Assembly: GCA_964408795.1 (NCBI GenBank)
Contig: CAYPAW010000006.1
Span: forward strand, 37,771-101,770
Reading direction: 5' to 3'
DNA length: 64,000 nt
Source of the DNA: JABMQB01 sp964408795
GTDB taxonomy: Bacteria > Bacteroidota > Bacteroidia > Bacteroidales > Prolixibacteraceae
Part shown: positions 27,137-35,055 of the stretch, in pieces
Position numbering within the stretch: the stretch's first letter is position 1
Layout of the letters: every line of letters starts with the position of its first letter
Made by a program: the position numbers and the translations under genes
The notes under the pieces: generated by a model
The model's input: the letters and a program-made list of their open reading frames with translations, nothing else
Database searches by the model: none
What the model was told of the DNA's origin: nothing

Positions 27137-27221
27137 AGAGAAAGAAGGATTATGCAACAGAATGAAACGATCATAAATGAACTTATTCCCATACAAGGAA
27201 TTTTATAATTTTATAGGAGTT

Positions 27222-27229
27222 TACTTTTG
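27222..27229 (+). promoter_or_regulatory. -7 box before the TPR gene
   Basis: TACTTTTG matches TAnnTTTG, 21 bases before the ATG at 27251. No clear -33 element was found. It suggests that the TPR/kinase/regulator genes can be transcribed separately from the receptor. Confidence 0.4.
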
Positions 27230-27250
27230 ATAATTAACCATTATAATGAG

Positions 27251-27889
27251 ATGAAAACACGGTATGCATTTTTGATGATTACCCTCTTTCTGGTCTCTGG
27301 TTTTCAGGGAACCCAGTATGAGGAAGCGATGAAACAAGCCATCGGAGAAATGAACAGCAATGAGCATCCGCAGGGATTACTGGAAGCTGCCAACACCTTT
27401 GAGCGGATCAGCCTGAATGAACCGGATCAATGGTTACCCCTGTATTATGCTGCTTATGCTTATATTCTGATCAGTTATCAGGAGCAGGAGTTAACCCAAA
27501 AAGATCCCCTGCTGGATAAGGCTCAAGGTTTTCTTGATAAAGCGTTTTGTCTGGCTCCCGGTGAATCGGAGCTCTATGCACTGCAGGCATTCCTTTATCC
27601 GTCAAGGATCACGGTGGACCCCATGGGTCGCGGTATGGAGTATATGGGGCTGCTTAATCAGGCCATTGATAAGGCCATTGAACTGAATCCTGAAAATCCG
27701 CGAAGTTATTATCTGCGTGCTATAATTACCCTGAATCTGCCCGAGGCTTTCGGTGGAGGAGCAGGTGCAGCAAAACCTGTGTTTGAAAAGGCAAAAGAAA
27801 AATTTGATCGTTTTCAACCGGAGTCTTCCCTATCACCGGACTGGGGTAAAGAGATTAACCGGGCAGAATTGGAGAAGTTAAATCAATAA
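27251..27889 (+). CDS. Secreted TPR-like protein
   Basis: 212 aa from the ATG at 27251 (a TTG at 27227 gives a longer form without a signal peptide start). Signal peptide MKTRYAFLMITLFLVSGFQG. The remainder is helical with TPR-like pairs (NEPDQWLPLYYAAYAYILIS, LLNQAIDKAIELNPENPRSYYLRA) and a conserved GGGAGAAKPVFEKA segment. The periplasmic partner is unknown; it sits between a TonB receptor and a LytS-type kinase. Confidence 0.8.
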   Translation: MKTRYAFLMITLFLVSGFQGTQYEEAMKQAIGEMNSNEHPQGLLEAANTFERISLNEPDQWLPLYYAAYAYILISYQEQELTQKDPLLDKAQGFLDKAFCLAPGESELYALQAFLYPSRITVDPMGRGMEYMGLLNQAIDKAIELNPENPRSYYLRAIITLNLPEAFGGGAGAAKPVFEKAKEKFDRFQPESSLSPDWGKEINRAELEKLNQ

Positions 27890-27944
27890 TGTGTGGATTC
27901 CGTAATATCCACCGGATCCATCCAGTCATATTTTGCATATCTTT

Positions 27945-29012
27945 ATGGCAAACCGTCTTAGGATAACAAAAATGAGGTTAAATCCAACGCATATCCGTAA
28001 AGGCATCCTGGTCTCTATTCTGATGATCCTCTTCGGAAATGCGATTACTCTGTTCGAATTGCCGCTTCGTGAATTTACATGGAGGATCTTACTTTCCAAC
28101 TCCCTTTATGCATTGATAATCGGTGGAGCCATGGCACTGGGCATCTTCCGTATCATAGCGTGGCTTGACCGTAAATATCCATGGTTGCAGAATCCCGGCA
28201 AACGTATTGTATACCAGTTGGTGTTTACCATAGGCTACTGCCTGGGGGTGGTGGCCTTGTTTATCCTCATTTTCGCATGGTTTAACAGGGAACGAATTAC
28301 CGATGAGATCCTTGTCAGTAATGTAATGTTCATGGTTAAGGTAACCTTGTTTTTTCTGATTTTATCCATGCTGATCACCAATGCGATCCTCTTTTTTGTC
28401 AACTGGAAAAAATCAGCCGTCGTTCAGGAACAGCTGAAACGGGAGCAACTCGACTTGCAATATGAAACCCTGAAAAACCAGGTAAATCCGCATTTCCTTT
28501 TTAACAGCCTGAATGCGATTACCTCACTGATAAAAAAGGAACCAGACAAAGCCATCGAATTTACCCGGAAACTGTCGGAAGTGTACCGCTATGTGCTGGA
28601 ACAAAGAGACAATGAAATAGTACCGGTAGAAAGAGAAACGAAATTCCTGGAATCGTACGTATTCCTGCAAAAAATACGGTTTGGAAAGAACCTGAAGGTA
28701 ACGGTTGAGGTAGGGGAAAGAGACCGGTATATTATACCTCTTTCTTTGCAGATGCTCGTTGAGAATGCTATTAAACACAATATTGTATCCGCAGAGTTTC
28801 CGCTTCATGTGGAGATTTTTTCAGAAAATGGCGAATACCTTGTGGTTCGGAACAATGTAAAAAAGAAGCCGTCAGGCAAAAGCAGCGGCATCGGATTGGA
28901 AAACATCCGTTCACGGTATGAATTCTTTACCTCAAAACCGGTGGTGGTGGAGAATGATGAGAAGTCTTTTGTGGTGAAGATTCCGATGATCAGTGAAGGA
29001 CTGAATGACTGA
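27945..29012 (+). CDS. LytS-type sensor histidine kinase
   Basis: 355 aa from the ATG at 27945; the ATG at 27972 is an alternative. Four membrane helices (about 20-150) are followed by a His_kinase (PF06580) domain with the phospho-acceptor His183 in NQVNPHFLFNSLN and an HATPase domain (LVENAIKHN, GIGLENIRSRYEFF). No periplasmic sensor domain is seen, so the signal is likely in or near the membrane. It pairs with the LytTR regulator 24 bases downstream. Confidence 0.92.
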   Translation: MANRLRITKMRLNPTHIRKGILVSILMILFGNAITLFELPLREFTWRILLSNSLYALIIGGAMALGIFRIIAWLDRKYPWLQNPGKRIVYQLVFTIGYCLGVVALFILIFAWFNRERITDEILVSNVMFMVKVTLFFLILSMLITNAILFFVNWKKSAVVQEQLKREQLDLQYETLKNQVNPHFLFNSLNAITSLIKKEPDKAIEFTRKLSEVYRYVLEQRDNEIVPVERETKFLESYVFLQKIRFGKNLKVTVEVGERDRYIIPLSLQMLVENAIKHNIVSAEFPLHVEIFSENGEYLVVRNNVKKKPSGKSSGIGLENIRSRYEFFTSKPVVVENDEKSFVVKIPMISEGLND

Positions 29013-29040
29013 ATGACTGAATGACTGAATTGCTGAATGA
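29001..29040 (+). repeat. 8-bp tandem repeat at the kinase/regulator junction
   Basis: CTGAATGA-type units repeat about four times from 29001, then degenerate into TTGCTGAATGA. The tract contains the kinase stop codon and reaches the regulator ATG at 29037. Length change would alter spacing between the two genes, not their coding regions beyond the last codons. Confidence 0.85.
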
Positions 29041-29801
29041 GAGTATTGATTGTAGAGGATGAACAGCCTGCTGCGGAACGAATGATGGATTTGCTGCAGC
29101 AATACGATGCATCCATAGAAATAATGAAGGTTTTGGATTCCGTGAAGGATGTGGTCTCCAGATTGCAGACAGAATCCAGACCCGATCTGATCTTTATGGA
29201 TATTCAGCTGGCTGACGGATTATGTTTTGACTTATTCAGTCAGGTGAAAGTAGAGACGCCGGTTGTTTTTACCACGGCCTATGAGGAATATGCCATACGG
29301 GCTTTCAAGGTGAACAGCGTGGATTATCTTCTCAAACCCATTGATTTTTCCGAATTGAAGGCAGCGATCGAAAAATACCAGAGACTTTACCGTGAGGAGA
29401 CCGGTATTCCTGCTCTTAAGGATGAAATCATCCACAATGTCCGGCAAATGCTGGAGAAGCCCTATAAAAACCGTTTTGTGATAAAAGTGGGAGAGCACTT
29501 GCGGTCGGTACATACAGAAGACATCGACTATTTTTTCAGCATGGAGAAAACCACCAATCTATGTACCAGGGATGGGAAAATATACATTGTGGATTATTCT
29601 TTGGATCATCTTGGGGAAATGCTGGATCCGGGGCTGTTTTTTCGTGTCAACCGTCAGCACATCATCCACCGCAATGCCCTTTCCGATATTGTTGTTTATT
29701 CCAAAAACCGTTTAAAGATAAAGCTGGTAACCCCCGGTCTGGATCCTTTGATTGTAAGCCGGGATAAAGTAGCCGGCTTTAAAAGCTGGCTCGATGAATG
29801 A
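29037..29801 (+). CDS. LytTR-family response regulator
   Basis: 254 aa. Receiver domain (1-120) with acidic pocket VEDE and phospho-acceptor Asp55 in FMDIQLADG, Thr in FTTAYEEYA and Lys in LLKPID. The C-terminal LytTR DNA-binding domain (about 150-254) shows FFRVNRQHIIHRNALSDI. It is a cognate partner of the kinase immediately upstream. Targets are unknown; the neighbouring TonB receptor/TPR genes are candidates. Confidence 0.94.
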   Translation: MRVLIVEDEQPAAERMMDLLQQYDASIEIMKVLDSVKDVVSRLQTESRPDLIFMDIQLADGLCFDLFSQVKVETPVVFTTAYEEYAIRAFKVNSVDYLLKPIDFSELKAAIEKYQRLYREETGIPALKDEIIHNVRQMLEKPYKNRFVIKVGEHLRSVHTEDIDYFFSMEKTTNLCTRDGKIYIVDYSLDHLGEMLDPGLFFRVNRQHIIHRNALSDIVVYSKNRLKIKLVTPGLDPLIVSRDKVAGFKSWLDE

Positions 29802-29867
29802 TCCCGGTATACGCTGCTCCTGCTATGTACCGAAACGGGTTGAGGAAGATGGTTGGTATGCTTTTTG

Positions 29868-29875
29868 TATCTTTG
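29868..29875 (+). promoter_or_regulatory. -7 box of the RNase P RNA gene
   Basis: TATCTTTG, an exact TAnnTTTG match, ends 3 bases before the first base of the P1 helix; transcription would start at or just inside the 5' end of the RNA. No -33 element at ideal spacing was found. Confidence 0.6.
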
Positions 29876-29878
29876 CAG

Positions 29879-30302
29879 TGGCAGGCCGTTCTATCGCTCT
29901 TCGTTTTCTTGCGGAGGGAGGAAAGTCCGGGCACCATAGGGTACCATGCTTCCTAACGGGAAGATCTCTGTAAGGGGATAACCACGTAACAGAAAAAAAC
30001 CGCTTGCTGGAGTTTCGGCCTGGAGTTGTGCAAGCTTCTCTTCGCTGAGGTTTCGGTGAGCAAGGGTGAAAAGGCGGGGTAAGAGCCCACCGGTGGCGAT
30101 GGCAACATCACCAGCCGTACGCTTCATGGGGTGCAAGGCCATGTATACTCCGGCACAAAAACAAAGTGACCCGCTTTGCATCGATAAAAATCGGGGCCGG
30201 AGGGGGTAGGCTGCTTGGATTTCGTCAGCAATGACGAAACAAGATAAATGATAGAAATTCCGGAAAACCCGGGATACAGAACCCGGCTTACAGGCCTGCC
30301 AT
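29879..30302 (+). ncRNA. rnpB: RNase P RNA (bacterial class A)
   Basis: About 424 bases. The ribozyme matures tRNA 5' ends. Signatures: GAGGAAAGTCCGGGC near 29916, the terminal ACAGAACCCGGCTTACAGGC (30277-30296), and P1 pairing of GGCAGGCC at the 5' end with GGCCTGCC at the 3' end. A conserved central AAGAGCCCACCGG (30079-30091) is also present. Ends are set by P1 and may be off by a few bases. Confidence 0.95.
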
Positions 30303-30314
30303 TTAATGAGAATT

Positions 30315-30351
30315 AACCAATAACCTGCCGCAGGGTAGGTTATTGGTTTTT
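30315..30351 (+). terminator. Intrinsic terminator of rnpB
   Basis: AACCAATAACCT (30315-30326) pairs perfectly with AGGTTATTGGTT (30337-30348), followed by five T residues. Confidence 0.9.
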
Positions 30352-30408
30352 GTTGAACTTCGATCCTTTGAGTGCAGTGAACCCGGGGTGACTGATACGA
30401 ACCGAAGC

Positions 30409-30489
30409 TGAGCCCGATTTCCTGTCGGGAACCGTTAACCGTCAACTGACACGAAGCGAAGCGGAGTCCCGATTTCCTATCGGGAACCG
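30409..30489. repeat. Degenerate direct repeat carrying CCCGA/TCGGG palindromes
   Basis: Two units of the form GAG(T)CCCGATTTCCT(G/A)TCGGGAACCGT at about 30410-30434 and 30465-30490, each with a CCCGA...TCGGG palindrome. The whole spacer 30352-30602 is low-complexity, ending in AACACTGAT words (30566-30600), with no gene on either strand. Confidence 0.7.
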
Positions 30490-30602
30490 TCAAATCAGTA
30501 ACCAGTAACCCTCCTTCGCTAAAGCTTCGGAGGCCAAAGCACCCGACAACAGGATCCATGAATCAACACTGATTAACACTGATCTATACTGATCAACACT
30601 TT

Positions 30603-31631
30603 CTATTTCCTGAGGATGACCATAGTAGCTCCATAGCCGTATTCCTGAAAGGAGGCGTCCTGGACATAATATTTCCGGTAGGATTTTTTCAATGCATTCA
30701 GAATTTCGGTTTTTAGGGTCCCCTTGCCCACACCGTGGATGAAAACAATGCGTTTCACGCGATTCCGGATGGCTTGTTCCATTTCGGTTTTAAACCGGTC
30801 AAGTTGAATTTCCAGTATTTCCTGATTGGTTAGTCCGCTTGTTGGGTCTATCAATTCATGGATGTGCAGATCCACCTCAACCAGTTCCTGATCCCTTTTT
30901 CGTACGCCCGGTTTTTTCCCCGGCTGTTCCCTGGGTTCCCCCATTGAGAGGAGTTGCTGAATATCCGATTTGCTCAGGGTATCCTGTTCCGGCTGATTTT
31001 CCAAAACCGGTATCAACCAGGCATTGGTTTCAAAGAAATCGTTTTTTGCAAAGGTTCCTGTCCTGTAAAACTTCACCGGATTGATCCTTATCTCTTTTAA
31101 AACAGGTGGATAGAGTTGCTTTGCTTCACCGGTAAAATAGATCAGTTGAAGGGCCAGGGCCGGTAAATCAGAGAGATCGGAAGGTGCCATTTTCTCCAGC
31201 AAGATATTGGAATTGGAGGGTACGGTATCGGATACTATGCTTTTGCAGGATTCTTCCCTTTTGTGCGAATAGTGAAAAAGAACCGTAAAGTTGCTGTCAT
31301 TAACCAGCCATGCTTCTATTTCACTTTCCACCGGGTTCAGGGGATCTCGCGGCACAAAAGCCAGGTAGAAGGAGGGAGCCTCTTTTCCTTCCACTCTCCG
31401 GGGCTGCGGAACCTCTTTCATTTTCTCAGCCGGTGGTTCGGCTGACTGCTCCGGTTTATGGATTTCGTAATCTGTTGCTGATGATTCCACAACGATCAGT
31501 TCGGAAACCAGCGTTGGTATTTCAAACCCATCTTCGTTTTCAACATTCACCAGTTTGCTGTTGATGATGGATGTTACCATGCCTCCGCCTACATCGTTCA
31601 GAAAACGCACTTTATCGCCAACCTGTACCAT
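30603..31631 (-). CDS. DUF2027/Smr-domain protein (MutS2-like C-terminus)
   Basis: 342 aa from the ATG at 31631; the open frame runs much further upstream but that part lies antisense to queA. The N-terminus (MVQVGDKVRFLNDVGGGMVT) is a small beta-domain, the middle matches my recollection of DUF2027, and the C-terminal Smr domain (about 255-342) shows VDLHIHELID and FIHGVGKGTL, the latter the Smr GxGxG-type loop. Smr domains nick or bind branched DNA or RNA; the protein lacks the MutS ATPase. Divergent from queA with a compact back-to-back promoter region. Confidence 0.85.
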   Translation of the reverse strand: MVQVGDKVRFLNDVGGGMVTSIINSKLVNVENEDGFEIPTLVSELIVVESSATDYEIHKPEQSAEPPAEKMKEVPQPRRVEGKEAPSFYLAFVPRDPLNPVESEIEAWLVNDSNFTVLFHYSHKREESCKSIVSDTVPSNSNILLEKMAPSDLSDLPALALQLIYFTGEAKQLYPPVLKEIRINPVKFYRTGTFAKNDFFETNAWLIPVLENQPEQDTLSKSDIQQLLSMGEPREQPGKKPGVRKRDQELVEVDLHIHELIDPTSGLTNQEILEIQLDRFKTEMEQAIRNRVKRIVFIHGVGKGTLKTEILNALKKSYRKYYVQDASFQEYGYGATMVILRK

Positions 31632-31642
31632 TCTTTTTTTTG

Positions 31643-31650
31643 CAAAGGTA
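31643..31650 (-). promoter_or_regulatory. -7 box of the Smr gene
   Basis: Read on the minus strand the site is TACCTTTG, an exact TAnnTTTG match, 11 bases before the ATG at 31631. A weak TTTC lies 17 bases further upstream. Confidence 0.45.
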
Positions 31651-31656
31651 CAATAT

Positions 31657-31687
31657 TTTGGGTATGCGAAAGTTTGAATTATTTTTG
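31657..31687 (+). promoter_or_regulatory. Bacteroidota-type promoter of queA
   Basis: TTTG at 31657-31660, a 19-base spacer and TATTTTTG at 31680-31687 give a full match to the Bacteroidota consensus. The ATG at 31698 follows 10 bases later, so the leader is very short. Confidence 0.7.
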
Positions 31688-31697
31688 CTTCCTGAAT

Positions 31698-32939
31698 ATG
31701 AAACACCGTACCGGAGATATCAGAGAAGCAGTTGGTAACATCAAAACCAGCGATTATGCGTATGTGCTTCCCGGCGCGCGAATTGCCAGATATCCGCTCG
31801 CAGAACGAAGTCATTCGAAACTGCTGGTCTGGAAAGACGGGGAGATCAGCCAGACCCTCTTTGCCCGGATTCCCGGTCTCTTGCCTCCCGGTTCCCTCAT
31901 GGTTTTCAACAACACCCAAGTGGTGTGGGCCCGGCTTTTTTTCCGGAAGGAAACCGGAGCTCAAATAGAGATTTTCTGCCTGGAGCCCCATGAACCTTCC
32001 GGTTATGAACAGATATTCAGTCAAACCGGCAGGGTCGAATGGCGCTGCCTGGTGGGAAATGCCAGAAAATGGAAGTCGGGAAAACTGAAAAAAACAATTT
32101 GCCGGGAGCACCCGGTATTGTTGACTATTGAGCAGGTAAAAAAAGAGGGAAATCAGGCAATTATCCGTTTTGAATGGGATGAGAAATACACTTTTGGCGA
32201 AGTGCTGGACAGGGCGGGGATCATTCCCATTCCTCCTTACCTGAACCGGGAATCGGAAGAAATGGATCATACCCGGTATCAGACCGTCTATGCGAAGATC
32301 AAAGGGTCGGTGGCTGCCCCGACAGCCGGACTCCATTTTACCGGTGAGGTGCTGAAAGAAGTACAGGAAAAAGGAATTCATACAGAAGAGATAACCCTCC
32401 ACGTCAGTGCAGGAACCTTTCAGCCGGTGAAAACCGATACCGTTGGGCACCATGCAATGCACAACGAAACGATCGTGGTCACCCTGCGTTTTTTGAAGAG
32501 GTTGCTCCGGCATCCTACTCCGGTTGTGGCAGTGGGTACAACCTCGGTACGTACCCTGGAAAGCCTGTACTGGCTGGGTGTTCAGTTTGTAAACAACAAA
32601 ACCGGGAAAGGACCCTTCCACGTATCCCAGTGGGAACCCTATGAAGAAGATATCCGGATGGAAGCGAAAGAGGCTCTTTTACAGATCATAGCCTATCTCG
32701 AAAGAAACCAGCTCGAAACCCTGGATTTCTCAACCCGCCTGATGATTGTTCCGGGCTACCGGTTCAGAATCATCGACGGAATGCTCACCAATTTTCACCA
32801 GCCAAGAAGCACTCTTTTGTTGCTCATCGCCGCTTTCCTGGGTGACGACTGGCGAAGAGTGTACGATTATGCTCTGCAACATGACTTCCGGTTCCTGAGC
32901 TATGGCGACAGCAATTTGTATTGGAAGAGGAAGCCGTAG
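31698..32939 (+). CDS. queA: S-adenosylmethionine:tRNA ribosyltransferase-isomerase
   Basis: 413 aa from the ATG at 31698; a TTG at 31674 lies inside the promoter and is rejected. QueA transfers the ribosyl part of SAM to 7-aminomethyl-7-deazaguanine in tRNA on the way to queuosine. Motifs: SLMVFNNTQVVWARLF, VAAPTAGLHFT, TLHVSAGTFQPV and GMLTNFHQPRSTLLLLI. It is longer than the 340-360 aa of many QueA proteins, which I recall being normal for Bacteroidota. Confidence 0.94.
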   Translation: MKHRTGDIREAVGNIKTSDYAYVLPGARIARYPLAERSHSKLLVWKDGEISQTLFARIPGLLPPGSLMVFNNTQVVWARLFFRKETGAQIEIFCLEPHEPSGYEQIFSQTGRVEWRCLVGNARKWKSGKLKKTICREHPVLLTIEQVKKEGNQAIIRFEWDEKYTFGEVLDRAGIIPIPPYLNRESEEMDHTRYQTVYAKIKGSVAAPTAGLHFTGEVLKEVQEKGIHTEEITLHVSAGTFQPVKTDTVGHHAMHNETIVVTLRFLKRLLRHPTPVVAVGTTSVRTLESLYWLGVQFVNNKTGKGPFHVSQWEPYEEDIRMEAKEALLQIIAYLERNQLETLDFSTRLMIVPGYRFRIIDGMLTNFHQPRSTLLLLIAAFLGDDWRRVYDYALQHDFRFLSYGDSNLYWKRKP

Positions 32940-32948
32940 GGACTTTAT

Positions 32949-34754
32949 TCATTCAGTTTCCCGGTTTGAGTAGAAGCGTTCGAGCAGGGAGCCGTCGTTG
33001 ATCTCTTTGGAAAGCGACTCGATGGTGTTTTTGGGGACATCGTACACATCGAGGATGATCAGTCCGTCGAGGCAGTTGTTGAATTTGGGATCCACATTGA
33101 AACCGATGATTTTGGCGTTGAGCTTAATGTATTTCTTCAACAACACCGGGAGCCCGGTATTTAATTCATCCATGTCGCCGATGGTTTTGTCCAGTTTGTT
33201 GATATCCTTTTCCATGGTATCCATCAGGATGTTCAGGTTCGGATTGTCTGCTTTCACACGGTATCGGTTTCTGGGCCGGATCATGGGGGCTATGTCCCAA
33301 TCAAAATAGTTTTTCAGAATAAAGGAGATGATCAGGTCTTTGGAAATTTTTGAATAGTTGTTGCTTATGCTTACCGGTCCGATCATGTAACGGTATTCCG
33401 GATTTTTCAGCAAGAAATAGAGGATTCCTTTCCAGAGCAGGAAAAGGGGCATGGGTTTACGCTGATAATCTCTGACAACAAAGGAACGTCCCAGTTCGAG
33501 GCTTTGTCGGAGTATTTCGTTGAAGGCATCGGAAACCCTGAATAAACTGGTAAAATAGAAACCCCGTTTGCCAAACTGCCGCAGAATCGTGTGTCCCATT
33601 CCGATCCGGTAAGCGCCTACCAGTTTTTGTTCCTGGTCATCCCAGATGAACATCTGATGGTAATAAAGGTCAAACTCATCAATGTCTATTGCGCGGTTGG
33701 TTCCTTCGCCCACGTCGCGAAAGGTATGTTCCCGTAACCGGCCTATTTCATTCAGCATATGAGGTATCAGCCTCGAGGGAACACAGTATACTGTATAATT
33801 CCGTAGGTTAAAAAGCGTATAATCCTTTTGGATTGCTTCAATCTCCTGGAGCAGATACTTTCGCGCAATAGGTTGTACAATTTCCTCCGGTTTTATGCGG
33901 GGTTTCAGTGAGTAATTAAAAAATCTTTTTACTTCCAGGTTTGTTTGGGTCTCCAGACTGTATGTTTTGGCCCGGAGGTATCTCCCGTACTGATAGATAT
34001 CGTTAAACCGGTCCTGGTCTGCAAGACTTATGGGGTTTCCAATTCTAACTTTAATGATCTTGTTGCGTTTGTTCAGCAGTTCTGTCGGAAGCTTAATTCC
34101 TTTAAAGCCGGGATAGATTTTGCTGATTACGTTTACCAACCTGCTGTTTGACCCCTGAAAATGCACTGGTATCACAGGCACATGGGCTCTTTTGATAAAT
34201 TTGATGATCGGATAGCGCCACTGTCTGTCGGAAATATTGCTGAATGTATCGTAACTGCTGTATTCTCCGGATGGGAAAATGCAAAGAATTCCATCGTTCA
34301 GCAGGTGTTGATGGACCTTTAAACTTCCTCTTGTTACCTGTTCCGGATTGTCCACCGTCTCAAATGGATTGTCGGCAAGGAAATAGCCTGAAATGGGTTC
34401 AATTCTTTTCAACATGTAATTTGACAACACCCGGACATCGGAACGTATATGCAATAACAATTTGATCATCAGAATCCCGTCCAACCCGCCAAAAGGGTGG
34501 TTACAGATTACAATGACCGGTCCTTCACCGGGAATACGGTTTAATTCATTCGGGTCAAATTCAAAATTAATCTCCAGGAGCCGGATGATCTCATCGATGA
34601 AATCTATGCCTTCTTTATCGCTTACCTTTTCGTATATCCTGTTCAGTTTTCTGAAACGCAAAATATACATCAGGAATTTGGCAAAGTATTCTCCTCCGAA
34701 ATTGGTAAGTTCAGAAGTGCCTTTCAGAATATCTTTTGGTTTTCCCAGATCCAT
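32949..34754 (-). CDS. Fused lysophospholipid acyltransferase and GNAT acyltransferase
   Basis: 601 aa with two enzyme domains. Residues 1-280 are a PlsC-like acyltransferase: the H-x4-D motif is in CNHPFGGLDG and the second motif in FPSGEYSS. Residues about 300-520 are a GNAT domain of the OlsB/hemolysin type (KLVGAYRIGMGHTI, GRSFVVRDYQRKPMPLFLLWKG). Such pairs make N-acyl then O-acyl amino-acid lipids, such as ornithine or glycine lipids; in Bacteroides they are separate genes. A fused glycine/ornithine-type lipid synthase is the best reading, with the amino acid unknown. Tail-to-tail with queA. Confidence 0.8.
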   Translation of the reverse strand: MDLGKPKDILKGTSELTNFGGEYFAKFLMYILRFRKLNRIYEKVSDKEGIDFIDEIIRLLEINFEFDPNELNRIPGEGPVIVICNHPFGGLDGILMIKLLLHIRSDVRVLSNYMLKRIEPISGYFLADNPFETVDNPEQVTRGSLKVHQHLLNDGILCIFPSGEYSSYDTFSNISDRQWRYPIIKFIKRAHVPVIPVHFQGSNSRLVNVISKIYPGFKGIKLPTELLNKRNKIIKVRIGNPISLADQDRFNDIYQYGRYLRAKTYSLETQTNLEVKRFFNYSLKPRIKPEEIVQPIARKYLLQEIEAIQKDYTLFNLRNYTVYCVPSRLIPHMLNEIGRLREHTFRDVGEGTNRAIDIDEFDLYYHQMFIWDDQEQKLVGAYRIGMGHTILRQFGKRGFYFTSLFRVSDAFNEILRQSLELGRSFVVRDYQRKPMPLFLLWKGILYFLLKNPEYRYMIGPVSISNNYSKISKDLIISFILKNYFDWDIAPMIRPRNRYRVKADNPNLNILMDTMEKDINKLDKTIGDMDELNTGLPVLLKKYIKLNAKIIGFNVDPKFNNCLDGLIILDVYDVPKNTIESLSKEINDGSLLERFYSNRETE

Positions 34755-35055
34755 GCATTTTGCTGTTGATTATGCTAAAAATAGCCATCATTCGTGATAT
34801 TTCGGTATAAAAAAAAGATATTTTTCATCAGGACGAAACATAGAGTTTCCTGTATCTTTGTATGTCAGTGATTTAGACAAATGAATACCCCAGTCTTTCA
34901 GTCGGAATAAAAGGAAACGGAAAGAGAATAAGTATCAACCCGGTTCAGGATCCATGCGTCATCTTTATACACAACCTCAACCAAATGACTTACACAATAA
35001 CCATTAAGTTTGCTATCTTAGCCGAATTACAACGATGTAGACACGAACAAACGGG
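34755..35055. other. Divergent spacer before the YgiQ-type gene
   Basis: 301 bases without a gene. TATCTTTG at 34853-34860 is an exact TAnnTTTG box on the plus strand, which would give a leader of about 190 bases; a second, weaker TATCTTAG lies at about 35014. No hairpin or riboswitch signature was recognised. Confidence 0.45.

Noticed and set aside
29891..30559. 222-codon reading frame on the minus strand
   Set aside because: It lies antisense to the RNase P RNA and its spacer; the plus-strand RNA signatures explain the sequence.
30352..30602. Possible CRISPR-like repeat array
   Set aside because: Only two degenerate units with unequal spacing and no cas genes; they are CCCGA/TCGGG palindromes.
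31632..32621. 330-codon N-terminal extension of the Smr protein
   Set aside because: The extension is antisense to queA and its promoter; the ATG at 31631 gives a natural DUF2027 N-terminus.
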